DNA from: Limonium bicolor
Lineage: Eukaryota > Streptophyta > Magnoliopsida > Caryophyllales > Plumbaginaceae
Assembly: GCA_023374045.1 (NCBI GenBank)
Contig: CM041776.1
Location: forward strand, 348,191,636 to 348,255,635
Direction of reading: 5' to 3'
Length of the DNA: 64,000 nt
The notes under the pieces were generated by a model that saw only the letters and a program-made list of their open reading frames with translations, searched no databases and was not told the DNA's origin. Below, piece after piece: positions 1 through 12,900 of this stretch (the first letter of the stretch is position 1; every line of letters begins with the position of its first letter). The translations under genes were made by a program, and so were the position numbers.

Positions 1-276
1 TTTTTTTGGAGATTTTGGGGTTTTTGAAGGAATTGGGATTTTGGCCTTTTGGGTATTTGAAGGATCAAAGGGGTTTTGTGGTCATTTCGTGGGGCTTGAC
101 GGATTGTCGAGTTTGTTTTGGAGTTTGAGGTGCTTGACTCTGTGAGATATTTGAAGTCTTAAAAGGGTGATGTCTGTGAGACGCTCAGGTCTGTGAGACG
201 TTTGAGGCTTGAAAGGATTATCAAATTTCAAAGGATTTGGCTTTTTGAGGAGCTGAGGGTTTTTGAAGTGTTTGAA
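1..276. other. Non-coding flank of the 26-bp repeat array
   Basis: G/T-rich sequence that already contains degenerate versions of the downstream repeat (gagacg, gtttgagg, tttgaag). The one open frame on the minus strand is low-complexity and matches no family I know. It is probably retroelement-derived, but nothing diagnostic is visible. Confidence 0.4.
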
Positions 277-640
277 TTTGATGAGTCTATTGAGATGTTC
301 GAATCTATTGAACTGCGGAGACATTCGAGTGTGTTGAGCTATTGAGACGGTCGAGTCTGTTGAGCTGCTGAGACGGTCGAGTCTATTAAGCTGCTGAGAC
401 GTTCGAGTCTGCTGAGCTGTTGAGATGGTCGAGTCTGTTAAGCTGCTGAGACGGTCGAGTCTGTTAAGCTACTGAGACGTTCGAGTCTGCTGAGCTGTTG
501 AGATGATCGAGTCTGTTGAGTTGTTGAGACGTTCAAGTCTGTTGAGCTGCTGAGACACTTCGAGTCTGTTGAGTTGTTGAGACCTTCAAGTCTGTTGAGC
601 TGCTGAGACGCTTGAGTCTGCGGAGCTGCTGAGACTTTTA
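277..640. repeat. 26-bp tandem repeat array, about 13-14 units
   Basis: Consecutive units follow the form tcgagtctgttgagctgctg plus agacgg (26 bp). They vary at a few positions, such as gttgag/gttaag, gctgag and agacgt/agatgg. One unit near 560 is a base longer. The array fades into looser repeats on both sides. Such minisatellites are common in the untranslated parts of large plant Ty3/gypsy elements; the host element here is an inference. Confidence 0.85.
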
Positions 641-889
641 GAGATTCAAGATGCTTGAGTTCAAAAGAGTTTGAAGTTTCAAGGAGTTTGAAGTTTCAAG
701 GAGTTTGAGATTTATGATGTTTGGAATTATTTGGGATTGAAATGAAGTTGAATTCAATTGGGAATGAAAAGAACTTCGAATTGAATTGAATCGGGCTTAG
801 AAAACGGGCCAGGTCAAAGTTGGGTCAAGGTCATCATTCGGTCAAGATCAACAATCAGTCGGTCAAAATTTGGGCTTCGTTTGGGCTTT
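641..889. other. Spacer between two tandem arrays
   Basis: Degenerate gagtttgaagtttcaag repeats (660-710) are followed by unique sequence. No gene is supported. Confidence 0.4.
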
Positions 890-1095
890 TGGGCTAAAAT
901 GGGTTTGGGCCTTGAAATGAGTTTGGGCCTCGAAATGGGTTTGGGCCTTGAAATGGGCTTGTGCCTCGAAATGGGCTTGGGCCTCGAAATGGGCTTGGGC
1001 CTTGAAATGGGTTTGGGCCTTGAAACGGGCTTGGGTCTCGAAATGGGCTTGGGCCTTGATGTGGGTTTGGGCCTCGAAATGGGTTTGATGGGCAA
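890..1095. repeat. 18-bp tandem repeat array, about 11 units
   Basis: The unit is gggcttgggcctcgaaat, with C/T and G/A changes between copies. Since 18 is a multiple of three, the array stays open in several frames on both strands: hexapeptides of the GLGLEM type on the plus strand and proline/arginine- or proline/phenylalanine-rich hexapeptides on the minus strand. I treat these as by-products of the repeat. Looser gtcgaagtgggtcag repeats continue to about 1160. Confidence 0.85.
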
Positions 1096-1099
1096 AATT

Positions 1100-2695
1100 T
1101 TGTGAAGTTGGGCCAAGTCAAAATGGGTCGAGTCGAAGTGGGTCAGGTCGAAGTGGGCTTTTTGATGTGGGCTGAATTAGGCCCAATTTGGGCTTTTGGT
1201 CCGATTGGGCTTTTGGTCTTTTTTAAGGAAATACACATTGGGCCGGATCAGAAATGGGCCTCAAAAAATGGGTTAGGAAGTGGGTTGTTATTGGGCTGAT
1301 TTGAGACTCATTTTATGGATTTGATTTTTGACATATTCTGAAGATTTTATTTTTTTTATTTTTGAATTGAATAATTGATTGTGCATTTTATTTTTACATT
1401 ATGGATGATTTGGAAAATTTCAAGGAAAATAGGTATTCCTCAAATGGGTCGTGTCTAGGACCCGTATTCATGGAGGATACCCCACCCTAAAGCTTTTCTA
1501 CAAAGGGGTGACCTATGGGCTATCTAAGGTCACCTGTAAGATCAATTAATAGTTTGAAGTGAAAATAACAAAAGCAAAAACAAAGGCAAAGGCAAAGCAG
1601 AACAATCATAAAATCGAAGATATATATATGCCAAAACATCATCGAGACTAGCAGAATGAAACAATCCTTAGCAATTAAACGGGTTAGTCTCAAGTGAAGT
1701 TTGGATTAAAACTATGTCCGAATCAACTTCCAAACCAAATTCATGCGCAAGGAGATGAAAACAATAATACAAAATGAAGCCGATAATTGATCATAAACAA
1801 GAGAAGTTGCAGGTGATAGAAAACTAACCGACGGGGTGGCCTCCCCCCGGTTTATCATTCAATCAAGAAAAGGAAATCCCAAAGGAAAGAGCTCATAATC
1901 CCTGTCTCGGCTATGTGTGATCAACATGTCCATAGTGTGATTATATTAAGCCTAAAACTCCATGAGCCCAAGAAATAAGCAAAGTCCAGCCCGTACTCGA
2001 GCTCAGTCCCGATCTTGAGTAGATTGCACCTCGATCAAAGCACAAAACCGTGGTGTAAGGAGTAAAGCTGATTAGATAAGTAGTGCACGAAACAACATGA
2101 AATTGAGTATCAAATCACCAGTTACACCCATGGACCCGCCATTAGTAAGGGCAAATCATATTGACAGAAACTCACAAAATTAATAAGCAATCGAGGGTAA
2201 ATAAAGTGTGGCATGAAGGATTGATACAGCATGGGCCCTAATTCCCAAGACCGGAAAGGGGGTGAAGGCCCGATGAACAGGTAATTAGAAACAACATGAA
2301 CTTAATAATGAAATCAACACACATGGATCAAAATAATAAGCGCTAGAAATGAGGAATGTGTCGACTAAACTTTGAAACCCACACAGACTGACGTTAGTAA
2401 TCCATTCTTTTGTTCATTTTATTTTACAGGCAGCAACATATCCAAGTTATATGAAACAGAGGTTGGACTGAATTGTCTTATCATGAGAACGCTATCAAAG
2501 AGGTTACACTTCTTATTAAGCATTTCAACAAAAAGAGAAAGATTAGTATTACTTGCTAGTGTTTATCCCCATCCGGTGAAGGAAGTAAAAAAAAACAATA
2601 CCTTTTTCTGCTTTGATCATGAACGGGAATTCCCAAGTCGGAAGTCGGTGAAATGAGGTATCATTGTTTATCAATAGGTTCACATCAATGAAGAA
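1100..2695. other. Non-coding, probably LTR-retroelement-derived
   Basis: No coding region is recognisable. The stretch around 1440-1540 (gtgtctaggacccg, then aaaggggtgacctatgggct) looks like the non-coding region of a large plant LTR element. This is recognition by style only; no LTR ends or target duplication were found. 1560-1610 is A-rich (aaagcaaaaacaaaggcaaag). Confidence 0.3.
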
Positions 2696-3094
2696 AAAAA
2701 AGGAATTGCGAAAAAGTGATAGGTTTCCCCCTTCCGTGGTAACCTCCCGTCCCAGGCTAGGGTTTCGTTTTTTCCATAGCACAGAGCCATGCATTGGTCA
2801 GTTCCTTCTACCTCAATCCAGCACTTGCCACCAGTCAAATTGTTCCTGACTGATTGCCCGATTATACTCGCGGTGAATCAATACCAACGCCACGTTTTTT
2901 CATCCCCTACATGCAAATCAAGTCCCCCGCCGTCGTTTCGCCTTCTTCACCTTTCAAAAACCTCTGTGCTTTTCGCTTTTCTGCATGCTCGAACTCCCCG
3001 ACTTCCTTTGCCTCTTCGTGCTTCTCTCCATCGCACTACACCCAGTTCTCTCCTTCGGTTGCTTTTTTCCTTCGCCAAACTTTCCACTGACAGT

Positions 3095-6000
3095 ATGGCA
3101 ACTTCCTCGACTGGTATGGATGATATTGCACACCAGTACGCTAATCTGGCACTGACGGAGGCGGAGGGCGCAACCCTTGATGTTTCTGATGTGGCTAATG
3201 CAGAGTCCGGTGCTAACTTCTCCTGCTGCCTCCTTGGTAAGCTACTGATTACTAAGTCTGTGGATGTAAAAGCTTTGGCTATGTCATTCTCTAAGCTCTG
3301 GCGGCTTCAAACTCAGTTGATTGTACGACCACTGGGGTCTAGCATATTTCTCTTTGAGTTTCCGGATGAGGACCGGAAGTATGACATCCTTGGTCGGGGT
3401 CCATGGACTTTTGAGGGGTGCCTGCTCGTTCTCTCTGATATAGATCGCTCCATTGCTCCTCAAGCTCATGCTTTCCGTTTTGTACCGTTTTGGGTCCGAG
3501 TTCATGAGGTTCCGATGGCTTTCTTGAATATTATGTTTGCTGAGAGGGTTGGGAACAGGATTGGCCAGTTCCTAGATTATGTTGATTATGACAGTCGTTT
3601 TGCTGGTCCCTATCTCCGAGTTAAGGTGTTGCTTGATCTCTGTCGGCCATTGCTCCGTTTTGTTTCTATCACCATCGCAGGCACCTTGCATGTCTTACCC
3701 CTTTCGTATGAGCGTTTGCCAACTATATGTTTCATCTGTGGTTTTTTTGACCATTCTGTGCGTGATTGCTAGAGGAAATCTGAGGTTGCAGGGACTGTGT
3801 TTCCTTATGGGTTGTGGCTCAAGTCTAGTTCTTTTACTCCATCTCGCGCACGCATTGAAATACCCCAAACTTATTAAACATGGATTAAATATTTAATTAC
3901 ATTAATTAAGGCCTAAACATGCCTTAAAAGTCAACTGAGAACAACAGTGGTCAACACAAAACAAGATGTTGCACCCTTTGACTGTTAAGGGTAAACAAAT
4001 ACCCAAATGAACTACTTAGGACCTAAAAATTTGTCCTAAGCATATTAACACATTACTAAACATATTATAACCGTTGTACAACCCTCCAACACAAAGAAAA
4101 AGCATTTACCTGCTTCAAGGTCAAAAAGGGCAAAAAGGTGCTCTAGGAAAACCTTAAAAATCAAATGACCTCTAAATGATATAAAATTGGATACCATGAT
4201 CAAATATCATGTAAGGAACACAACAAAACCGTTGTCAAAGAAAACAGAGCTCAGAAACACCTGGCGACACAAAATGTGCACTAAAACTCCTTAAAGCACG
4301 TTTTTGTGTAATCGTCTTCTAAATTGGTTTTAAATGGGCTAAAAGGTTATAATTACCTTTAAATATAATAAAATATCATATTATATGATATTAGGAATTT
4401 AATTCCAGAAATTTACGAATTTTTACAAATTTAATATTAAAATATTAATAAAACCCTAATGTGGGGCCCGTTTGGGTCAACATTGACTAAGTTGGTCAAT
4501 GTTGACCATTGACCACGAAATGGACTACATAAAATCAGATAATTAAGTCTCTTAACAGACCAAGAGACAAGAGACATGTGACAATTAAATAAGCTACTTT
4601 ACTTTTGCATAAAATAACAAAAAAACAAACTTTACCTTATAAAACAAAAAGGTGGGTTCCACTTACCTCACCCATGTGATTCCAGCCGGTTTTGGAGCCT
4701 TCAATTGCCCCTCCTTTCCCTTGCATTACGGTGCTCCATGTAGGAACAAGACAAGGAGAGTGACTCACCTTACAATAATGGATTAAAGTAACATATTAGT
4801 CCATTATTCATTCAAATTGGAATCAAATAATTCACCCACTCCCTTCAATCATACACGGCTGCCCCCTTCTTGTCTCCACCGAAATTAGTCATCAATTATC
4901 AATTACAATCAGACTTGATGAGTCATCAAAGCAAGGAAATCATAAAAAAATGCAAAAAGGTGCTTTAAGGCAATATTAGGTCTTTCCCCTTCATTCCTTC
5001 CTCTTCAGTCGAGATGGCTCACTCCTTGAGCTCTCTTTGGCTCCCCTCCACCATAGGTAAGGTTCCCAAGCACCATTGATGAGATCTCAAGCTCTAGGTA
5101 AGCTCTTAAGGCATAAAAATGCTCATTTTCTTCATCTTTCTCTCCTTTTTTGATTGATCTACACTCCAACCTTTCTATACATCTATGCAGAGTGATTTGG
5201 AGGTTAAAGGAAGTGTTGTTTTCGTACATAACCAGATCTAAGGAGGGAAGTTCAAGTCTTGACCATTTAAGGTAAAATGCTTTAAGCTCATAACTTTTGA
5301 TTCCCTTCAAGTTCGGCTGTGAAACTTTGGTCATAGTCTCATCTTCTTCTCCTTTTCATGTGGAATCTGTTGGTTAGCCATTTGGAGCAAGGGTGGCCGA
5401 TATCCAAAGGAAATACCCTCTTTTAAGGCATTTTTCCAAGGTAAAACCTAATAACAAGGCATCTTGTCGTGATCTAGCTATTTCCTATGTCAATATAGTA
5501 GATCTAACACCTTGTGGTGTGTTTTGATTCAGGCCGAAACCATCTTGAACTCTCCTTGCATTCTTAAGGTGATTTTTGCCTTAAATCTTACATTAAATTA
5601 CTTCTTATGGTTAGATCTTGCTTGGAGACTAACTAGGCCTTGTTCTCTGTTTGAAAACATGTAAAACAAGCTGTGGTGAATTTCTCCTTAAGGTGGCGAA
5701 CCCAAACAAGGCTTTACCTAAGCTAAATCAAGGTATAAATCACTTAAAACCTTAACTTGATACATTAACACAAGTTTAAGTGTGTGTATATCAATTGCCG
5801 TGAGTGAATGATTAAAATAAGGTCTTGTTTGACCTTAAAATGTTTAAGGAATGGTTTAATAAATTTTATAACTAATTAAACAAGCATAATTGTCAAATTT
5901 AAGACATTATGTGGAAGTTTGGTAATTAAATGAAAATTCTATGGTGAGGCCGGGAATTTATATGTATTTTGGGACATTTATGTGTAATTTATTTTGCAAG

Positions 6001-9000
6001 CCAATGTTTGTAATAAGGCCATGTATTTTAGGCCATTTTATTTATGCATTTACAAGCTTTTAATTAAGTTTAAGTAGTATAAATGCATTACCGAAAATAA
6101 ATGGGGTATTAGGTGTAATTAAATTAAATTTGGGGGCTTTAGAATAATAAGGCCGAAAATGAGAGGTAAAATGGAGTTAAATAAAGTTTATAAGATTTGT
6201 AAAGTTTTGGGGTTAAATGGTGATTCTAGAAAGTTTGGGTGCAAACCGTAATTATAAGGAATTGGTGGTCAAGGAAATATTAAGGTGGTCAACCTTGACC
6301 ATATGATAGGTTCTGACCAAAATTAGATAAGTTAAATACTTATTTAAGGTGTTATAATAAGATAAGTATCTTAAGGTAATATTTTTATAACATATGTGGT
6401 AATATGTTTTACCGAAAATAAAGGGTGTCAATGGTATTTTAAACACCCATGGGCTATTAGGAATTTTTAGGAATTTATTTGGTGGATTTTGGAATTTAAA
6501 ATGAACTATATATGTATAAGAATAGTTATAATGTCATTATGACACTTTGGAAAAAATAGATGGTGGAATGGTAAATATTGAAAGTATATGGGTTAATAGG
6601 ATATTTATAACCCTTGGTGGAATTTGGTGATTTTAGAATTATTAGAGATTTAATAAGTTATGGTATAAAATATAGTTTAATGATATAGTGAACTATATGT
6701 TATAAATAGGGCCAAATGGCAACTATAGAATAGCACAAGGGCTGTTCGGAATTTACAAAAAAATAACCATAGGTTATACTCTTTTATAAGTTAGAAATGT
6801 ATATTAAATGGTATATTATAACATGGTAAAAAGAAAGGGGGGATTTTGTAAATAAAGGAAATTATGGTTTAAGGAAAAGTATAAGGTTAGTATATGCCTA
6901 TGAGGCAATATACAATAGTTTTCTATAAAGCTATAGGTTATAAGTTAAAGGAAATAAAAATATCATATCAAATGGTATTAGTATTTTGGTATAACATTAC
7001 ATGATGTTATGTGGTCAAAAGGGAATTTAAATTAAATTCAAGGGCTATACCGAATTAATAAGAGTTGAAAAATGAATTTTAGACTATGGTCTACAATGTC
7101 ATAAATGTATGACAATTATATGGTATTAAGGTGGTTTAATGGAATTAATATAAGGAAGGGTACTCACATAAAATAATGTGACAAACTATAAAAAATGGGA
7201 TTATAAGCTAAGGTATTTATTGAATAAACCTTAGGAGTTTGTAATATACAACATAAAATGTTACTTATGTTAGGATAATCATCTTAATATAAGTTGTACA
7301 ATATGATACAACTAATGGGAATAATCATCTAATATAAGATGATAAAAAGTAACATAAAATATAAGAGTTTATTAAACTCATGGAAGTTACCTACGTGGTA
7401 AATATATACATACACAAGAGTAATGTATATAAGGTGGATATATATTTTGGTTGGAAATCCTATGATTTAATGGTGGTGGTATTAAAAAAAATATAGTTAC
7501 GAACTATAAGTTATGAGTTTTGGAAGCAAATATTATTGTTAAAGATAAAGGGATTATACAAACATGTCGAATTATGAAGGATGGTGGGAAAATAAAACAA
7601 TACGAAAGAGAATACAATAAAATAAATGATACAATAAGAAAAAGAATATAATATAATATAATCATGCGTGCATACATGCAACTATGGGTTACGTACCTAA
7701 ACTAGATGGTGGATAAGATTAAAAAGGAAATAGTGAATTAAACTTAACAGTTGAAATATTATGACGTACGCGTTATAAGTAACAAAACCGACTGTTTTAG
7801 AGAAACCCGTAACGAACAACTGTAGAAAACAGGGGTGAACTGTCGGGGTTACTTATTATTCGGAGATACCGGATGTAGTTAGTCATGGAGACTGACTTAT
7901 AGTTTATTACCGTTTAGATTGTACCTCTGACAAGACGCTCGACGAGCTAGCGGACTACACGGAGCATAGGATCTTGCTGATTCATACTCCACCGTAATAC
8001 ATCAGCAGGTGAACGGTATGTAAAGGGGTTGATCCGAGTTGTCCTAAGGTTGCTCCTTGGGCTCGGATTTGGTTGATATAACTTGTGTTGTTGTGTGATC
8101 TGTGATAAGATTGTTTGTCTGAATGTGATAATTAATATGCATGAACTGTATATTTATAGCTGCTTATCATTTACTGTTGTTGAGTTAACAGTATTGGTTC
8201 GTATATATGAACCTATATATATAAAACGAACTAGCGGCTATGGTGCTATCTTATATGAAATATAAGGAACGTAAGTAAAACGTTGTAGCACTATGATAAT
8301 AACATATACATATTATCTGAGACTTTTATACGGAGCATTGGCCTTTATACGCCGCTCTTGTATCTAGCACTGGATCCCGAGTTTACAGACTCCGGATTGG
8401 ACTAATGACCTTAGTCTGCTGTGTTAGAAAATTTGGTAATGCGATGCAATGGTATAATTAATTATTTAATGGAATGGAAGTAAAGCCAAGAGGATGTGGC
8501 TCTTGGTGCGCGCTGTGATCACAAAAACGATACCAGGATGTCCGCGTACGGGTCCGTAAGTATCAAGAAAATTTCCCGTGAGCTAGAATGGCTCGTTGGT
8601 CGGAGACTCTACCGTTGAGTGGCTACTGCCGTGGGTGACCCGCCATAATATATGGGTAACTAGAGACATGTCGTTTTACGAGACATTGTCACTAGGTATA
8701 ACTGAACAACTAAAACAATTGAGACTTATACAGTGGCGAACAATACCATGGACGAGACTAAATACTTGTTTATTATTCTCGTTGGTTCGCTTTGTTGTTC
8801 ATTGGTTATACTTGTGGTTATTTTATTGTGTGATGGTTGGATGGAGCCTACAAGGCCAAGGTAAATTAAATATGAACACTGTACGCTACGGCGAATGTAC
8901 ATTGTACATTATATTGTTATTGTTCGATACGTTCGATATATAGTTGTGGATGGTGTTATTAAATGTCTATGAATATTTGGATGGATGAATATGTATATTA

Positions 9001-9936
9001 TACATGTTTATTTCAGTATTGTTATAACTGTAGAATGGTAAAGCATGAAACCGATCTAATAATAAGATGGTTAAAATGACAAGTGACCATTAGGGTCCAT
9101 GCCCGGTATACTCAGCGTCTATCGCTGATACTACACCATTACAGATTGTTGATCATTGTCGGAGCTGAAGAGCAGGAACAGGGTAATTGGAGATGTTGTA
9201 TAGCAATGAGGATGGTGTATGGTCTTATGGTAAGGTTATGTATTTTTCAGGATTGGGTAGTCGCTCACTTGTCGATGTTTATGGTTATGGACTTAGTATG
9301 TTTTATAGGAGTTTCTCGTTATCACTGTGGTTAGCAGTTTATTTGTATTGGAAGTTGGATGTAGTTTGGCTGCGTTGCTCGCATGGGCGAGTAACGGCCG
9401 GTGACACCCAAGTGAGTTTTGTAATGGTTATTTGTTTTTCCGCTGCGAGACGTTTTATTTATTGCTACGTGAGAGATTATATCGTGATTATTGAGAGGGG
9501 TGTTACACGCATGGCTGCTGCTTCTGCTATTCCTCCGTCTGTTGTCCCGACTCCGGCAGTTGAAGCACAGTCTGAGCAAGCTCCAATGACGGGTGTTGAT
9601 ACTGCTGTTGCCGATCCTGTCGCTGCTGAAGGTTCTCAACAGATTGAGCCGGGTGCTGAGACGCGCCATCAAGTTGTTCCTGCTGCGGCTGATCAAGAAT
9701 TAGAGGAAGGTGAGTTTGTGGCCTCTCCAACAGCGTCTGGTAATCGCAAGCGCAAGTCTCCTGATGATCCAGCTATTTCTTCTGCTCTCGAGGAGTCATC
9801 TGATCCAGCTGTTGATGCAACTAAGCGTGTGAAAGTTCTGACTCGGGTGGATCTCCACCTCAGGCGACTCCGGGGACGGCCTCGGGTCGCCCAGCATAAT
9901 GTCCGTTTTGGTCACGAACTGCCGAGGGTTAGGTAG
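3095..9936 (+). pseudogene. LINE ORF1 (DUF4283 / zinc knuckle), split by an LTR insertion
   Basis: RNA-binding ORF1 of an L1 element, in two segments: 3095-3855 and 9508-9936. The ATG at 3095 opens MATSSTGMDD; an in-frame ATG at 2789 lies in UTR-like sequence and is rejected. A DUF4283 region follows (LWRLQTQLIVRPLG, GRGPWTFEGCLLVL, PFWVRVHEVP), then a CCHC knuckle (CFICGFFDHSVRDC) ending directly at a TAG (3770-3772). The frame stays open after this stop up to the insertion at 3855. It continues in the same frame at 9508 into a basic C-terminal tail with GNRKRKSPDD. The last 38 bases overlap the ORF2 start at 9899. The TAG right after the knuckle probably arose by point mutation. Confidence 0.85.
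3856..9507 (+). mobile_element. Solo LTR (5.65 kb) with 5-bp TSD, nested in LINE ORF1
   Basis: Begins TGAAATACCCC and ends GGGGTGTTACA, so it has TG..CA ends in short inverted repeat. It is flanked by CGCAT at 3851-3855 and 9508-9512. No gag-pol frame exists inside and the left end does not recur, which points to a solo LTR (or a non-coding derivative). Ends of this type are typical of chromovirus-like (Tekay/Del) Ty3 elements with multi-kilobase LTRs; this lineage call is an inference. It shares its ends and the order of short motifs with the element at 47704-52085, but the two are clearly diverged. Orientation follows the ends and the relative and is not proven. No other gene is visible in these 5.6 kb. 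Confidence 0.75.
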
Positions 9937-12900
9937 TAGTGCGGCAGTTCGTTGGTTGGTAGGCTTAGTGGCTAGAGAAAGACCTCTTTTTGTAATTATA
10001 CTTGAAACCAAACTTTCGGCTTTTGAGATGCGTTCTGTGGCGTCTAGGTTTCAAGATTATAATTGGGCAGCGGGGGATAGTGAAGGTAGAAAGGGGGGTG
10101 TTGCTCTTTTTTGGCAAGCAAATTTACATGTAACTGTTTCTAGTTTTTCAGCACATCATGTGGATGTACATGTAAATCATTTTGGGGGGGTACCGTGGCG
10201 TTTAATGGGTGTTTATGGTTGGTCTAATGCAACCGAGAAATGGAAGACGTGGCAGCTTTTGCGTTATTTGCATGTGCAATGGCAAGGACCGTGGGTCCTT
10301 GGGGGTGATCTCAATGAGGTTCTAGCCTTGCGTGAACATCGTGGTCGCGCTTTTCGGTCACAGGCAGCAATGTCAGCTTTTCGTACGTGTTTAGTTGATT
10401 GCTCGTTGCAAGACTTGGGTTATCGTGGCTCTTGCTTTACATATAAAAAGCGTACGGAATACCCTTACACTGTCCACAGTCGGCTTGATCGTTTCGTGGC
10501 TAATGATGAGTGGCTAGCAATATTTCCTCAAGCCCAAAACCACCACTTGCGTTGGGGTCGCCCTGATCATAGGCCTATAAAGTTGATCCTCCAACCACCC
10601 ACCAGACGCGACCCTAAACCTTTTCGCTTTGAAAATTGTTGGGCCTCCAATGATCAGTGTCGCCAGCTGGTTCAACGGACTTGGGCTGACCATCGTTTCA
10701 GTGGATATTCATCGAAGGTTAAAGCATGTGGTCAACGGTTGCATGCCTGGGGTGTTAAGCAGATCTGGGTTGAAAAACGCTCGCTTCGTCAAGCCCAATT
10801 GGAACTTGATTCTCTGGATCAACAACCATCGACTTCTGTCACGTTAGCCAAATGGAAGACTTGTTCAGCGCCGATTGACACTCTTTTGCAGCATGAGGAA
10901 ATCCGTCTTCAGCAACGATCCCGTATCAGTTGGCTTCAGGCAGGAGATAGAAATAATAAGCTTTTCTTCAATAAGTTTCGGGCTCGCTCTCGCCGCAATG
11001 CTATTCATAGCCTGTCATCACCCTCTCTCCCGGTTGCATCCACTTGGGCTGGTGTGGAGTTTGTAGCCCGTTCTTTTTTCCAGGATCTTTTGCCACCACT
11101 CACCCACAACCAGACCCTCATTTGTTGAATTGTGTTGAGGCCCGTGTTCCGCATGCTAGTTATGACCCAATGGGTCAACCTTTTACGCGTATAGAAGTGG
11201 TTGCTGCATACAAACAGTTGAACCCATCAAAGGCTCCGGGTCCTGATGGTATCAATGAGGTATTCCTCCGTACATATTGGCCAACAATAAGTGATGATTT
11301 TATTTCTATGGCTCTGGAGTTCCTTAATACAGACAGGGTCAATATGGAACTCAATCACACCCATCTGGCTCTTATCCCAAAGAAAGCGGGTGCCACCTCT
11401 ATCACAGACTACCGCCCTATTTCCTTATGCAACACGTTATATCGTGTTATTGCTAAGGTCTTGGTTAATCGAGTTCAGCATGTGATGCCGGATGTTATCT
11501 CTGACAATCAGGGAGCTTTTGTTCAGGGTCGTCTCATATCTGACCAGATCCTCATCACCCATGAGATTCTTCACCTGATGCGCACTTCCAAGGCACAGCA
11601 ACGAGGTTTCTTTGCTTATAAGGTTGATATGTCAAAGGCATTCGATCGGGTGGAATGGTCCTTTGTGTTGGATGTTTTAACCACGATGGGTTTCCATCCT
11701 TTTTGGCTAAAGGCGGTTCGTAAATGTCTTACGACTGTCACCATGTCTGTCCTCATCAATGGCCACCCCGGGCACACTTTTTCCCCTCAGCGAGGTCTAC
11801 GCCAGTGCGACCCTTTATCTCCCCTCCTCTTTATCTGTTGTATGGAGGTTTTGACATCAGCATCCATTTGTCGGCCCAAGTCAACCAGTTTCGTGGTTTT
11901 ACTTTCCCGGGTTTGGTGTCGCCAGTTACAAGCTTGCTGTTTGCTGATGACTGTTTTCTTTTTGGTAAAGCCACTGCATCTAATGCTCAGGTTTTGTCTT
12001 ACCTATTGGACGATTTCAAACAGGCATCAGGCCAGTGTATTAATGCGGACAAATCTGCCATTATGTTTTCCCACTGCCTACAGCCTCCCATCCGTCAGGC
12101 AGTAGCAGGCATCTTACAGGGCCGGGTGGTCCAGGATTTGGGTTTATATCTGGGCTTCCCGGTCCAGGTTGGCCGTAACAGAAATGCAATTTTTGCTTAT
12201 ATCAAGGACAGGATTGCCCGTCGGATTCAGGGGTGGTCTCACATTATGTCCCAGGCCGCTCGTTTAAACCTTATTAAATCCATCCTTCAGGCCATTCCGA
12301 CATATGTCATGTCAGTTATCGCATTGCCAAGGTCCCTTCTCAAAAGCATCACCGGTATGATTTCTCGATTCTGGTGGGGTGGCTCAGCCACATCCAAGAC
12401 TATGCATTGGAAAGCCTGGGACAAGCTCTGCTTGCCTCTCAGTTCTGGGGGCTTGGGATTCCGTGACTTGCGCAGCTTTAATCGTGCGCTTTTGGTGAAA
12501 CAACTTTGGCGCATCTTACAACGGCCTCAATCTATGGTATCGCAATTTTACACAGCCCGTTACTTTGGCACTCGTCCTCTTCAGCTACTGCAGCCCGTTT
12601 CGAGCTCTAGTCCCATTTGGCGTGCCCTGCTCTCTGCTCGGGACCTAATTCAGGTAGGAGGACGCAGGCGCGTAGGTACAGGGCGCACAGTCTTGGTCAG
12701 TGATAGATGGCTTCCCTCCAAGGAGGGAGGCATGCCCTACCTTTGGCCTCTCCCTCCTTGTATTCGCAATGCGCCCATAACCGATTTAATGCTTACCCCC
12801 ACCACCTGGAATACCCCGCTTATTCAGTCCCTTTTTCACCCAGATGATGTCCAGCACATTTTCCATGTGGATCTGTCGGCAAACGCTATGTCCCCAGATT

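Noticed and set aside
814..1121. Proline/arginine-rich and GLGLEM-rich open frames
   Set aside because: They are direct translations of the 18-bp repeat on both strands.
2789..3094. Upstream in-frame extension of LINE ORF1 from the ATG at 2789
   Set aside because: The added residues look like translated 5' UTR; the family start matches the ATG at 3095.
5005..9334. Several open frames of 60-115 codons inside the 5.65-kb LTR
   Set aside because: No domain, no codon bias, and the region is bounded as one LTR by its ends and target duplication.
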